From: PSRJ01 sp035516375
Lineage (GTDB): Bacteria; Acidobacteriota; Terriglobia; Bryobacterales; Bryobacteraceae
Direction of reading: 5' to 3'
NCBI GenBank assembly: GCA_035516375.1
Contig: DATJAK010000149.1
Coordinates: forward strand, 62,001 to 126,000
Length of the DNA stretch: 64,000 nt
In this document: piece after piece, positions 27,116-35,147 of the stretch
How the letters are laid out: every line of letters starts with the position of its first letter
Numbering within the stretch: the first letter of the stretch is position 1
Made by a program: the position numbers and the translations under genes
The notes under the pieces: model-generated
What the model saw: only the letters and a program-made list of their open reading frames with translations
Told to the model about the DNA's origin: nothing
The model's database searches: none

Positions 27116-27832
27116 ATGCAACCGCGGCTCTCAGCGCTTACTCTAGGCTGCGCGGTCGTGGGGGCCTTTGCATACGGACAGCAGCCATCATCCCCTACGC
27201 CGACCGCGGAACAGATTCAGCAACTCAGTGCCTTGGCCGATGAAGTGAAGGCGCTGCTCCAGTCGGGCGATTTCACAAAAGCGAGCCGCCAGGCGACCGC
27301 TCTTTCGGCAGGTATTTACAAGCTCGCGCCATCCATCGTCCTAACACCTCAGCAACAATTGGAGCGTTTCGAAGCGATCACCCGCCCCGATCCCGCCAGT
27401 AGGTTCTCGCTAGACGCTACCCTGGCCAAATTCGCCTTGGACGCCGGTCAACTGGGCAAGGCGGAAGCGTACGCCAGAGAGCTTTTGGCTCTGGCGCCAC
27501 AGTTCACCAGCAGCAGCACGTACGGCAACGCCTTGCATTCAGGAAACCTCATCCTCGGCCGCGTGGCACTGCAAAGGGACCACAACCTGGCGTTGGCCAA
27601 GAGTTCACTGATGGCTGCGGCAGCAGTGCCATCCACGCCGACGCTGCAGAAGTATGGACCGAACATGGCTCTGGCGCGCGATCTCCTCGCAGCGGGAGAA
27701 CGCTACACTGTGCTGCAGTTTATCGCCATGTTCCGGAGCATCTGGACCGAGGGTCAGAAGAAACTGGATGATTGGACGGCCCTGATTCAGGCGGGCGCCA
27801 TTCCGGACTTTGGCGCCAACTTACTTTATTGA
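27116..27832 (+). CDS. Secreted hypothetical protein with helical TPR-like content
   Basis: A 238-residue protein preceded by GGAGGA 2-3 nt from the ATG and with a signal peptide (LSALTLGCAVVGAFAYGQ). The mature part is mainly helical: EQIQQLSALADEVKALLQSG, FALDAGQLGKAEAYARELLA and GNALHSGNLILGRVALQRD. The alternating Ala/Leu pattern with a Gly-Lys-Ala-Glu turn looks like tetratricopeptide-type repeats, but no full motif was proved. It ends the presumed DUF6152/GHWEGD operon (15 nt after copy 3). I do not recognise the family. Confidence 0.7.
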   Translation: MQPRLSALTLGCAVVGAFAYGQQPSSPTPTAEQIQQLSALADEVKALLQSGDFTKASRQATALSAGIYKLAPSIVLTPQQQLERFEAITRPDPASRFSLDATLAKFALDAGQLGKAEAYARELLALAPQFTSSSTYGNALHSGNLILGRVALQRDHNLALAKSSLMAAAAVPSTPTLQKYGPNMALARDLLAAGERYTVLQFIAMFRSIWTEGQKKLDDWTALIQAGAIPDFGANLLY

Positions 27833-27843
27833 GAACCGAATTC

Positions 27844-28209
27844 CTACTCGTCAGGGTCCGGCGCGCAGGGGCCATCGTTACAGAAGCAACGGTCGCGGCG
27901 GCACCAGGTCTTACACTTGTCCGGGTGATCGCCGACACCATAATTCGACGGATGCTCGATGATGTCGCAGGGCGCCGGCATGTTTCCCATGCACTCGTGT
28001 AATTCCTCGCGGCTCTTGGATTCGCGATGACAGCGATCGCCGTGCTGGGCTTGGGCGTCCGATACCATCTTGGAGCAATGGCATTCGTGCGCGCCATTCT
28101 TCGCCGACACGTCGCATTTGGGAACCGAATGCGGGTCCTCGGGCTCCTGACCGGTAAGGACTACCGACAGGCCAAGTAAGAAAACGACCGCAAGTACACG
28201 CGCTACCAT
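27844..28209 (-). CDS. Small Cys/His-rich secreted protein
   Basis: A 121-residue protein with a strong Shine-Dalgarno (GGAGGAGG) and a signal peptide (MVARVLAVVFLLGLSVVLTG). The mature part of about 100 residues has 11 cysteines and several His: KCDVSAKNGAHECHCSKM, DRCHRESKSREELHECMGN and KCKTWCRRDRCFCNDGPC. The spacing is not that of c-type haem (no CxxCH). The content suggests disulfide cross-linking or metal binding in the envelope. It converges on the previous operon with 11 nt between stops. I do not recognise the family. Confidence 0.72.
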   Translation of the reverse strand: MVARVLAVVFLLGLSVVLTGQEPEDPHSVPKCDVSAKNGAHECHCSKMVSDAQAQHGDRCHRESKSREELHECMGNMPAPCDIIEHPSNYGVGDHPDKCKTWCRRDRCFCNDGPCAPDPDE

Positions 28210-28517
28210 AAGGCCTCCTCCTGAAGAACTGGGATTGATCAGGGCGGGGATCTCAGACTAAGTGACGGCTCACCCAGCCGTCGATATTAGCTTCAGCCTA
28301 CCGCGGTAATGGCTCGGAAATCCAATTGATTATTTGGATTTTGCCTATTATTTGCTTTCTGAAGTACTACTTGGCTAACCTGCGGCTAATCGAATAGTGG
28401 CGTGACCGCGGTGCAAGCGTGCAGCGTAGCCAATCGCGCTGCCGACATGGAGTCGAATCGGCAAAGGCACTGCTCGCGGCGTGGGCCTGGCTTCGGCGGC
28501 GAGGCTGCTGAAGAGGC
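28210..28517. other. Intergenic region with two stem-loops, no gene
   Basis: About 308 nt without a convincing gene. A perfect 7-bp hairpin GACGGCT/AGCCGTC lies at 28264-28282, upstream of the Cys-rich gene. An AT-rich hairpin AATCCAA/TTGGATT lies at 28319-28340, inside a stretch that is clearly richer in A+T than its surroundings. The second half may hold the promoter of the Cys-rich gene or the end of the VOC transcript. Confidence 0.4.
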
Positions 28518-29288
28518 CTATTTGCCGGCCAAGCCTTCCGTCAATTCGATATATGCTCCGGCCGGATCGGTAAGAAATGCCGCTTTGAAACCAAACCGCG
28601 GGAGTTCATGATATTCGAAATTGAGTGTCACTCCATCGGAAGTCAGGTTCTTGCAGAAGGCTTCCAGGCCTTTCACCTCGAGACCGAAGTGATCGAGGGC
28701 GCGGCCCCGGGTGGGCGCTTGCGGTGTTGCGGTTTTTACAAAATGGATTTCGCCCCCGGGTAGCGACACGGCAAAGTTGGCCTGGTCCGGTAGCGCGACC
28801 GCTCCAAAGTGCTTCACATACCAGTCGCGCTCACCCTCAGGATCGACCACGGCCAACTGAAGGTGATGGAAAGCTACCGGAGTAGGGAGGTTCTTGTCTT
28901 CGATGAACTCGACACGGATGCCCGCTGGAAAAGTAGCCATCAGATGGCGGTTCGAATCCTTCATGGGCACTTTGTCTTTCTTCAACTTGGTTTTGATATC
29001 GGCGTAGTCTTTCACGGCGAAGGTGATGTGATTCAGCGCAGAGCCATCGGACCCGGCGTCGGTTTCACTATTGCTGATGATGACGTTGATGCCGGGCACC
29101 TTGAGCAAGACCATTGGCCCCGCTTTCCCGAGCTGGGGCGCCAGCACGTCGGTCCAAACCTTCATTTGCGCATTGGCATCGCGCACTCTCAATTGGATCT
29201 GCCCGAAGGAAACTCCCGCCGCATTCGGGGCCGGAAGTTCGGCAAGTACGGGGGCGGTGAACACCGCCAACAAGAATAGCCAGCGCAT
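28518..29288 (-). CDS. VOC family protein, exported, two glyoxalase modules
   Basis: A 256-residue protein with signal peptide (MRWLFLLAVFTAPVLA). The mature part has two VOC modules: the first with FGQIQLRVRDANAQMKVW and LNHITFAVKDYADIKTKL, the second with FHHLQLAVVDPEGERDWYV, LDHFGLEVKGLEAFCKNL and the terminal AAFLTDPAGAYIELTEG. The second has the HxxL...H...E metal pattern of glyoxalase/dioxygenase members. The export signal is unusual for VOC enzymes but frequent in Acidobacteria. ATG at 29312 would add eight residues; 29288 gives the clean signal peptide. Substrate unknown. Confidence 0.83.
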   Translation of the reverse strand: MRWLFLLAVFTAPVLAELPAPNAAGVSFGQIQLRVRDANAQMKVWTDVLAPQLGKAGPMVLLKVPGINVIISNSETDAGSDGSALNHITFAVKDYADIKTKLKKDKVPMKDSNRHLMATFPAGIRVEFIEDKNLPTPVAFHHLQLAVVDPEGERDWYVKHFGAVALPDQANFAVSLPGGEIHFVKTATPQAPTRGRALDHFGLEVKGLEAFCKNLTSDGVTLNFEYHELPRFGFKAAFLTDPAGAYIELTEGLAGK

Positions 29289-29444
29289 GGCCGACAGCCT
29301 AACATGTGGCATACGGTATATGAAGTTGCCAGAAGTAAGCAAATTCTCATATCGACACGCCGTTTGCGGCGGAAGAATTGCCGTTTTGACCAATTTGTAA
29401 CGGCGCTCAGCGATACTGGATTTAGAGCGAAAGGGAGGGACCTC

Positions 29445-31991
29445 GTGAGCAGCGGAGCCCGTGTCAGCCATCCCATTTACAATCTTCTGCCTGCGGAAAT
29501 TGAGGGATTCGATGCCCTGGCGGAGCTGGCGTTGGACATGCGCTGGTCGTGGAACCGGGCGACAGACGAGGTGTGGCGGGAGCTCGACCCGGAGCTCTGG
29601 GCGATTACGCACAATCCCTGGGTGGTCCTGCAAACCGTCTCGCGCGACCGGATCGAGCAAGTATTGAGCGACTCGCGGTTCCGGAACAACGTCGATGGCT
29701 TTGTCGAAGCCAGCCGGCGCGCCACGGAAGCACCTGCCTGGTTTCAGCGGAATCATCCGCGCCCTCCCCTGACTCTGGCTGCCTACTTCAGCATGGAATT
29801 CATGTTGAGTGAAGCGCTGCCCATCTACTCAGGCGGCTTGGGCAACGTCGCGGGCGATCAGTTGAAGGCCGCCAGCGACCTGGGCGTCCCGGTGGCGGGC
29901 GTGGGCCTGCTCTACCAGCAAGGCTATTTTCGCCAGATGATCGACAAGAACGGCGCACAGCAGGCGCTGTTCCCGTATAACGACCCGGGACAACTGCCGC
30001 TCACGCCGCTGCGCCAGCCTAACGGCGAATGGCTGCGCCTGGAAATCGCGCTGCCTGGCTATTCCGTCTGGCTGCGCGCCTGGCAGGTGAAGGTGGGCCG
30101 AGTAAGGCTTTACCTGCTGGATAGCAACGACGCCGCCAACGTTCCGGCTCGCCGCGGAATTACCAGCGAGCTTTATGGCGGCGGCCCGGAACTGCGCCTG
30201 CAACAGGAAATCCTGTTGGGGATCGGTGGGTGGCGGCTGCTCCATGCGCTCGGGCTCCAACCAGAGATCTGTCACCTGAATGAAGGCCATGCCGCATTCG
30301 CGGTGCTGGAACGCGCCCGCAGCTTCATCGACGAGACCGGACAGCCGTTCGACGTCGCGCTGGCGGTAACGCGGGCAGGCAATCTGTTCACCACACACAC
30401 GGCAGTGGCCGCCGGCTTTGACCGGTTTTCTCCCTCCCTCATTGAGCAATACCTCGGCGGCTACGCCGATAAGAAGCTGGGCATTCGGCTCGAGGATTTG
30501 ATGGCTCTTGGGCGCCAAAACCCCGGCGACCACGCCGAGCCCTTCAACATGGCGTACTTGGCCATTCGCGGCAGCGGAGCAGTGAATGGCGTGAGCCGCT
30601 TGCACGGCGAGGTGAGCCGAAGGCTGTTTCTCTCGCTGTTTCCCCGCTGGCCATTGGAGGAGATCCCGGTGTCGCACGTCACCAACGGTGTCCATATGCC
30701 GAGTTGGGATTCGGCGGAGGCGGACAGCCTTTGGACTAAAGCCTGCGGGAAGGATCGGTGGCTGGGAACGACGGAAGAGCTCGGCGCCCCCATTCGGCGG
30801 ATCTCGGACGCGGAACTGTGGCAATTTCGGGCCGCTTCGAGCAGAGCGCTGGTGGATTATGCGCGCGAACGCTTGTCGCGCGAACTGGCCGCCGCAGGCG
30901 CCCCGCCCGAAGAAGTGGACGCCGCCAGACATCTGTTCGATCCCTACGTGTTGACCCTGGGGTTTGCACGCCGCTTTGCCACCTATAAGCGGCCAAACCT
31001 GCTGCTGCGCGATCCCGCGCGCCTGATTCGTATCCTGACCAACCCGCAGCGCCCGGTGCAACTCATCATCGCCGGCAAGGCGCATCCGGCCGATCAGGCA
31101 GGGCAAGCTCTCATACAGCAATGGACGCATTTTATTCGACAACCCGAAACACGCCCGCACGCCATTTTCCTCAGTGACTATGACATGCTCCTCACCGAGC
31201 ATTTGGCACAGGGAGTGGACGTTTGGATCAACACGCCGCGGCGGCCATGGGAGGCCAGCGGAACCAGCGGCATGAAGGTGCTCGTGAATGGAGGGATCAA
31301 TCTGTCGGAACTGGACGGCTGGTGGGCAGAAGCGTACACGCCGGATATCGGGTGGGCGTTAGGCGATGGGCAAGAACATGGCGACGATCCGGCTTGGGAT
31401 GGGGCTGAAGCCCAAGCACTCTACGACGTGCTCGAAAACCAAGTGATCCCTGAGTTCTACACCCGCAACGACCAGGGCATTCCAACCGCGTGGGTGGCGC
31501 GTATGCGCGAAAGCATCGCTCGACTCACTCCACGTTTTTCCGCCGACCGCACCGTGCGCGAATACACCGAGCACTACTATCTTGCGGGCGCGGCGGCTTA
31601 CCGCGAGCGCTCTGCGGACAAGGGGGCCGTGGGCAGGCAAATAGTGGATTGGCAGAAGGCGCTGGATAAAGATTGGACCAAGCTGCGCTTGGGTGAGGTT
31701 CGGGTGGACACAACGGGCGGGCAGCATGCATTCGAAGTTCAGGTCTACCTCGATGACCTCGACCCGAGTTCTGTTCGAGTCGAGCTTTATGCCGAAGAGA
31801 CCGACGGCGACGGCCCGGTGCGGCAGGAGATGAAACGTTGCCGTCCCCTGGTCGGCGGAGGCAGCGATTACGCGTACTGCGGCAGCGTACCAGCCACGCG
31901 TCCGGCGGGCGATTACACACCGCGCGTGATCCCGCAACGGGCAGGCGTCGCGGTTCCATTGGAAGAAGCGCGGATTTCCTGGCAGCGTTGA
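29445..31991 (+). CDS. glgP: Alpha-glucan (glycogen) phosphorylase, DUF3417 type
   Basis: An 848-residue enzyme that releases glucose 1-phosphate from glycogen or maltodextrin. The N-terminal DUF3417 region shows LPAEIEGFDALAELALDMRW and WAITHNPWVVLQTVSRDRI. The catalytic domain has YFSMEFMLSEALPIYSGGLG, CHLNEGHAAFAVLERAR, VSHVTNGVHMPSWDS and the pyridoxal phosphate region EASGTSGMKVLVNGGINLSE with the Schiff-base lysine, followed by LDGWW. GGGAGG lies 6 nt before the GTG at 29445. This long type is also proposed to act on maltose-type oligosaccharides. It stands alone, divergent from the VOC gene. Confidence 0.95.
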   Translation: MSSGARVSHPIYNLLPAEIEGFDALAELALDMRWSWNRATDEVWRELDPELWAITHNPWVVLQTVSRDRIEQVLSDSRFRNNVDGFVEASRRATEAPAWFQRNHPRPPLTLAAYFSMEFMLSEALPIYSGGLGNVAGDQLKAASDLGVPVAGVGLLYQQGYFRQMIDKNGAQQALFPYNDPGQLPLTPLRQPNGEWLRLEIALPGYSVWLRAWQVKVGRVRLYLLDSNDAANVPARRGITSELYGGGPELRLQQEILLGIGGWRLLHALGLQPEICHLNEGHAAFAVLERARSFIDETGQPFDVALAVTRAGNLFTTHTAVAAGFDRFSPSLIEQYLGGYADKKLGIRLEDLMALGRQNPGDHAEPFNMAYLAIRGSGAVNGVSRLHGEVSRRLFLSLFPRWPLEEIPVSHVTNGVHMPSWDSAEADSLWTKACGKDRWLGTTEELGAPIRRISDAELWQFRAASSRALVDYARERLSRELAAAGAPPEEVDAARHLFDPYVLTLGFARRFATYKRPNLLLRDPARLIRILTNPQRPVQLIIAGKAHPADQAGQALIQQWTHFIRQPETRPHAIFLSDYDMLLTEHLAQGVDVWINTPRRPWEASGTSGMKVLVNGGINLSELDGWWAEAYTPDIGWALGDGQEHGDDPAWDGAEAQALYDVLENQVIPEFYTRNDQGIPTAWVARMRESIARLTPRFSADRTVREYTEHYYLAGAAAYRERSADKGAVGRQIVDWQKALDKDWTKLRLGEVRVDTTGGQHAFEVQVYLDDLDPSSVRVELYAEETDGDGPVRQEMKRCRPLVGGGSDYAYCGSVPATRPAGDYTPRVIPQRAGVAVPLEEARISWQR

Positions 31992-32047
31992 GCTCGATCG
32001 CTATCTGCCGCATCGCGAACAATGCCGGTGGCCGCCGCTGCCCGGTC

Positions 32048-32845
32048 TTATTTCCCCACCAGATGGCGGATGTCCCGTTCGTTTTCCAAGCAAACGAACT
32101 CCAACAGCTCTGTATCACTGGCGAGTGATTGATTTACGTGGATGCTCCAGGGCTTGGTATAAGCCTTGGAGTCATCTACGGTAATGTCGATCTCCAACCT
32201 GCCGAAACTGGGCCGCCGAAAACGCTCTGTCACGAGCGCGGCGCTGGTAAGTGGCGTGCCGCTCACGTCAAGCCAGGTACCGTCGCGGATTCCGTTTGTC
32301 TTCACCACCAGCTGGTCGCCTTCCCATTTGCCCGAAGAGTAACCGTTGAAGCTGGGTTGCGGATCTTCCGGCAGCGGGCGCCCGTCCGTGAAAATCTGCC
32401 GGTAGGCCGTATCGCGCTCGAACAGGATCACCAGGAGGCCGGGCGTCTGGATGATCTTGCGCGGATACGGATGCAGGTGCATTTTGATGGGTCCCAATGG
32501 TTGGCAGTGGGTGTCGGGATCGTCTTTGTTATTCTCTGCACGCCGTGCCTTCACCAATTCCGCGGCCCACGGCTGTAGTGGCAGGCCGCCTTTCATCTCC
32601 AGACTGACGTCCTGAAATTTCGGATCCCGCTGCGAGTTGCCCACAAACGTGGAGGAGGATGACCCGGTGGGCTCCCACAATCCAGACAGATCCGGCTTGC
32701 CATCAGCGGTTCGCGGCACTGGTGCAGAAAGGTTCGGCGTACCGTCGGGGAGGCGCGGGATGCCTGGGGTGGGATAGTTCAGCCACTGCGCGCCGAGCGG
32801 CGCAGCAGCGGTGAGGAGCCACAGAGCCAGCCGAGTAGTGTTCAT
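32048..32845 (-). CDS. Secreted protein of the GHWEGDTLVV family, GKWEGD subtype (copy 4)
   Basis: A 265-residue protein with signal peptide (MNTTRLALWLLTAAAPLGA). The opening WLNYPTPGIPRLPDGTPNL, then TADGKPDLSGLWEPTG, PRKIIQTPGLLVILFERDT, IFTDGRPLPEDPQPSFNGYS, GKWEGDQLVVKTNGIRDGTW, VDDSKAYTKPWSIHVNQSL and the end VCLENERDIRHLVGK define a subtype. It lies 2 nt after the stop of a frameshifted relative, so the pair came from a tandem duplication. Function unknown. Confidence 0.83.
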   Translation of the reverse strand: MNTTRLALWLLTAAAPLGAQWLNYPTPGIPRLPDGTPNLSAPVPRTADGKPDLSGLWEPTGSSSSTFVGNSQRDPKFQDVSLEMKGGLPLQPWAAELVKARRAENNKDDPDTHCQPLGPIKMHLHPYPRKIIQTPGLLVILFERDTAYRQIFTDGRPLPEDPQPSFNGYSSGKWEGDQLVVKTNGIRDGTWLDVSGTPLTSAALVTERFRRPSFGRLEIDITVDDSKAYTKPWSIHVNQSLASDTELLEFVCLENERDIRHLVGK

Positions 32846-32847
32846 TG

Positions 32848-33640
32848 CTATTTCCCTACGAAGTGCGTGAAGTCTCGCTCGTTCTCTAGGCAAATGTAAT
32901 CGAGCAGCTCCGTGTCGGCCTTCAGCGGTTGGTTGAGCTGAATCGTCCAGGGCTTGGTGTAAGCCTTCGAGTCATCTACGGTAATTTCGATTTGCAGTTT
33001 TCCAAAGCTCGGGCGGCGGTATCGTTCCGTAACCTTTGCCGCGCTGGTGAGCGGGCTCCCGGACGCATCAAGCCACATGTCATCGCGGAACCCTGTGGTC
33101 TGGACGACCAGGGTGTCTCCTTCCCACTTACCCGACGAATAACCGTTCCACGACGGGTTCGGATCCTCGGGCAATGGCCGGCCGTCGGTGAAGATCTGCC
33201 GGTAACCGGCGTTTCGTTCGGTAAGAATGATGAGCAGCCCGTGTCTGGATGATCTTCTTATACAGGCCATCGGTGAGGATTCTGAGTGCGCCTCTCGGAA
33301 GGCACCGGGATTGCGGATCGTCTTTGCTATTTTCCGCTGAACGCTTCTTCACCAGGCCGGCGGCCCAGGGTTGATAGGGCAGACCACCCTTGAGACTCCA
33401 GCCAAGGTTGATGAACTCCTGGCCGACCTTTTGATCCGGGCAGCCATCGGGAGGACAGGGCCGGTTATCTTCCCAGCCCCACATGCCGGAGAGGTCGGGT
33501 TTTCCGTCGCGTGTTCGCGGCGCGGGCGCGTTCAGATCCGGCTTGCCATCAGCCGCGCGTGGTATGCCGGCGGTCGGATAGTTTACCCACTGCGCCGACG
33601 AAGGCCGTGGCACTACGAGCACTACGAGGGCAGCCACCAC
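32848..33640 (-). pseudogene. GKWEGD-subtype secreted protein, frameshifted (copy 5)
   Basis: The 5' part begins at a GTG near 33640 with a signal-like stretch and AQWVNYPTAGIPRAADGKPD, RDGKPDLSGMWGWEDNRPC and GLYKKIIQT. At about 33236-33243 the frame is lost: where copy 4 codes Gln-Thr-Pro-Gly-Leu-Leu, seven bases stand where nine are expected. The rest continues in another frame with GLLIILTERNAGYRQIFTDG, GKWEGDTLVVQTTGFRDDMW and CLENERDFTHFVGK. Apart from this the gene is complete, so the break is recent or a sequencing error. It overlaps nothing and is followed by copy 4. Confidence 0.75.
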
Positions 33641-33719
33641 CGCGATGGTCTCCGAGCTCAGCCGCCCTATCTTCGTAGCTCGCCTCGCAATCTAGTGGTC
33701 CGCGTCACAAATTCCGCGG

Positions 33720-33798
33720 GGCAGACCGTCGTCTTTCGCGGTCTGCCAGGGTGTGCCAAGCGCGCCTTTGGCCGCTGTGCGCCGCCGGCAGACGACGG
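33720..33798. other. Mutually exclusive stem-loops between cytochrome and copy 5 genes
   Basis: A perfect 9-bp stem GGCAGACCG/CGGTCTGCC (33720-33728 with 33739-33747) closes a 10-nt loop. The loop-side CCGTCGTCT (33726-33734) can instead pair with AGACGACGG at 33790-33798, which breaks the first stem. GGCAGAC also recurs at 33787-33793. On the transcribed minus strand there is no U-tract after the hairpin, so a simple terminator is doubtful. The region 33644-33851 holds no gene. Confidence 0.45.
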
Positions 33799-33851
33799 AA
33801 ACCGATCGTCCGCCCCACAGAGCTAAACTGCATTTTGCATTACGCACTACA

Positions 33852-35024
33852 TTAGTGCGTCGTTCCGCCCGAAGGCTTGCCGAACTTGGCGTCATCGATC
33901 GGAACGTTCACCTTCACGTCGCTGATGGTGAACGCGTCCTTGCCGTCCAACCAGACGAACGTGTACGAGAAGGGGAACTTGATCCCGTTCACGTCACGAT
34001 AATCGGCATAGTCCACCTGCGTCGAGATACGGCCAATCGGCGACTTACTATAGCGGAGTTCCCGCGTCAGCAAGCCGGACTTCTTATCGAAGTACAACGT
34101 TACGAGCAAACCGTTGGCGCTGTTTCCTTGCACCACGTCGACTTCTTTGCCGTCGATGCTATCGGGAAAGCCCGAGCGCAAATTCGTGAGGACCTGCTTG
34201 ATCCTGCCAGGGAACGAAAGTTCCGCATCCGCCCGCATGCCATCCAGCTCGCTGCCCGTCACCTGGTATTCGCCCAAAACCGAGCGCGGTACATTCACCC
34301 AACCGACCATGCCATCGAACACTCTGGCCTGGTCCCCGCGATCTTTGGCCTCTTTAAATGTGATGAGCACGGCGCGCCGATTCGGAGCCTTCGCGACGAT
34401 CTGGAACTGACCGCCGCCGCGCACGCGCTGGTACCCACCCTGGGTGCCGGTGGCGACCCAACTGGTAAGGCTGTTGACCTTCTGTGCCCCGCCGAGCGCC
34501 TGGATGTACTTGTCCAGAATCTGCGTGGCGGTGGGCACGCCCTGGCCGGGCGCGACGATGTCATCCTTCTCCTCGTTGGGAGGACCGTATAGGGCGTCGA
34601 GAGAGATTGTGGTCGCGGGACGCGAGCGCCCATGATGACAGGTCCAACACGTCACTAGTTGCACGCCCGAAAAATTCGCGCGATTGATGTTGGCCACCAT
34701 CTCCACCATCTTGCGGGCGGTCTTCTTGCGTTCCGTGTCGAATTCCCAAACCACTTTGTCGGTGCCTGCCCCGGTATGACAATCGGAGCAGTCAAAGGCC
34801 AAGGCCGCAGTCATCACTCCCATGGCCCCCATAAAATCGGCGGTGGTGAGCCCTTTCAGCGTGCTGGTAGTGACGTTCTTAAAAACCTCACCCGCAGTCT
34901 TCCCGCTCGCTGCTTGGATCGGGGTGGGTTGCGCCGCCGCCTGCCCCGTCAACGCGACGCCCATCAGGCAGACGACCGCCGTTGCTTCCGCGGCAACTGC
35001 GAGCCGTCTCAACCAAACCTTCAT
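33852..35024 (-). CDS. Di-haem c-type cytochrome, photosynthetic reaction centre cytochrome c subunit-like
   Basis: A 390-residue periplasmic protein with signal peptide (RRLAVAAEATAVVCLMGVAL). Residues about 45-125 match the reaction-centre cytochrome c fold: VFKNVTTSTLKGLTTADFM, then haem sites CSDCH and CWTCH, each with a preceding Met-containing helix (MGAMGVMTAALAF, MVEMVANIN). This is half of the four-haem photosynthetic subunit and is widespread in non-photosynthetic Acidobacteria. The C-terminal 240 residues, with YFDKKSGLLTRELRYS and VDYADYRDVNGIKFPFSYTF, form an outer-membrane-lipoprotein-like beta domain. GGGAGGA lies before the ATG. It probably carries electrons for exported enzymes such as quinoproteins, an inference. 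Confidence 0.88.
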   Translation of the reverse strand: MKVWLRRLAVAAEATAVVCLMGVALTGQAAAQPTPIQAASGKTAGEVFKNVTTSTLKGLTTADFMGAMGVMTAALAFDCSDCHTGAGTDKVVWEFDTERKKTARKMVEMVANINRANFSGVQLVTCWTCHHGRSRPATTISLDALYGPPNEEKDDIVAPGQGVPTATQILDKYIQALGGAQKVNSLTSWVATGTQGGYQRVRGGGQFQIVAKAPNRRAVLITFKEAKDRGDQARVFDGMVGWVNVPRSVLGEYQVTGSELDGMRADAELSFPGRIKQVLTNLRSGFPDSIDGKEVDVVQGNSANGLLVTLYFDKKSGLLTRELRYSKSPIGRISTQVDYADYRDVNGIKFPFSYTFVWLDGKDAFTISDVKVNVPIDDAKFGKPSGGTTH

Positions 35025-35147
35025 AACGTGTTCCTCCCGGAAAAGTATGTGAACGGACTAGTGTACTAAACCCGGTGAGGGGCTGGTACGGCTCTAGAGG
35101 GCCAGCAGGCCGCGGTGAATTTCCGGTGCTGGCGGCTGCCCGTGATT

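Noticed and set aside
29829..31202. 457-codon minus-strand open frame inside glgP
   Set aside because: Antisense shadow caused by GC-rich codon bias; no motif, while glgP is complete.
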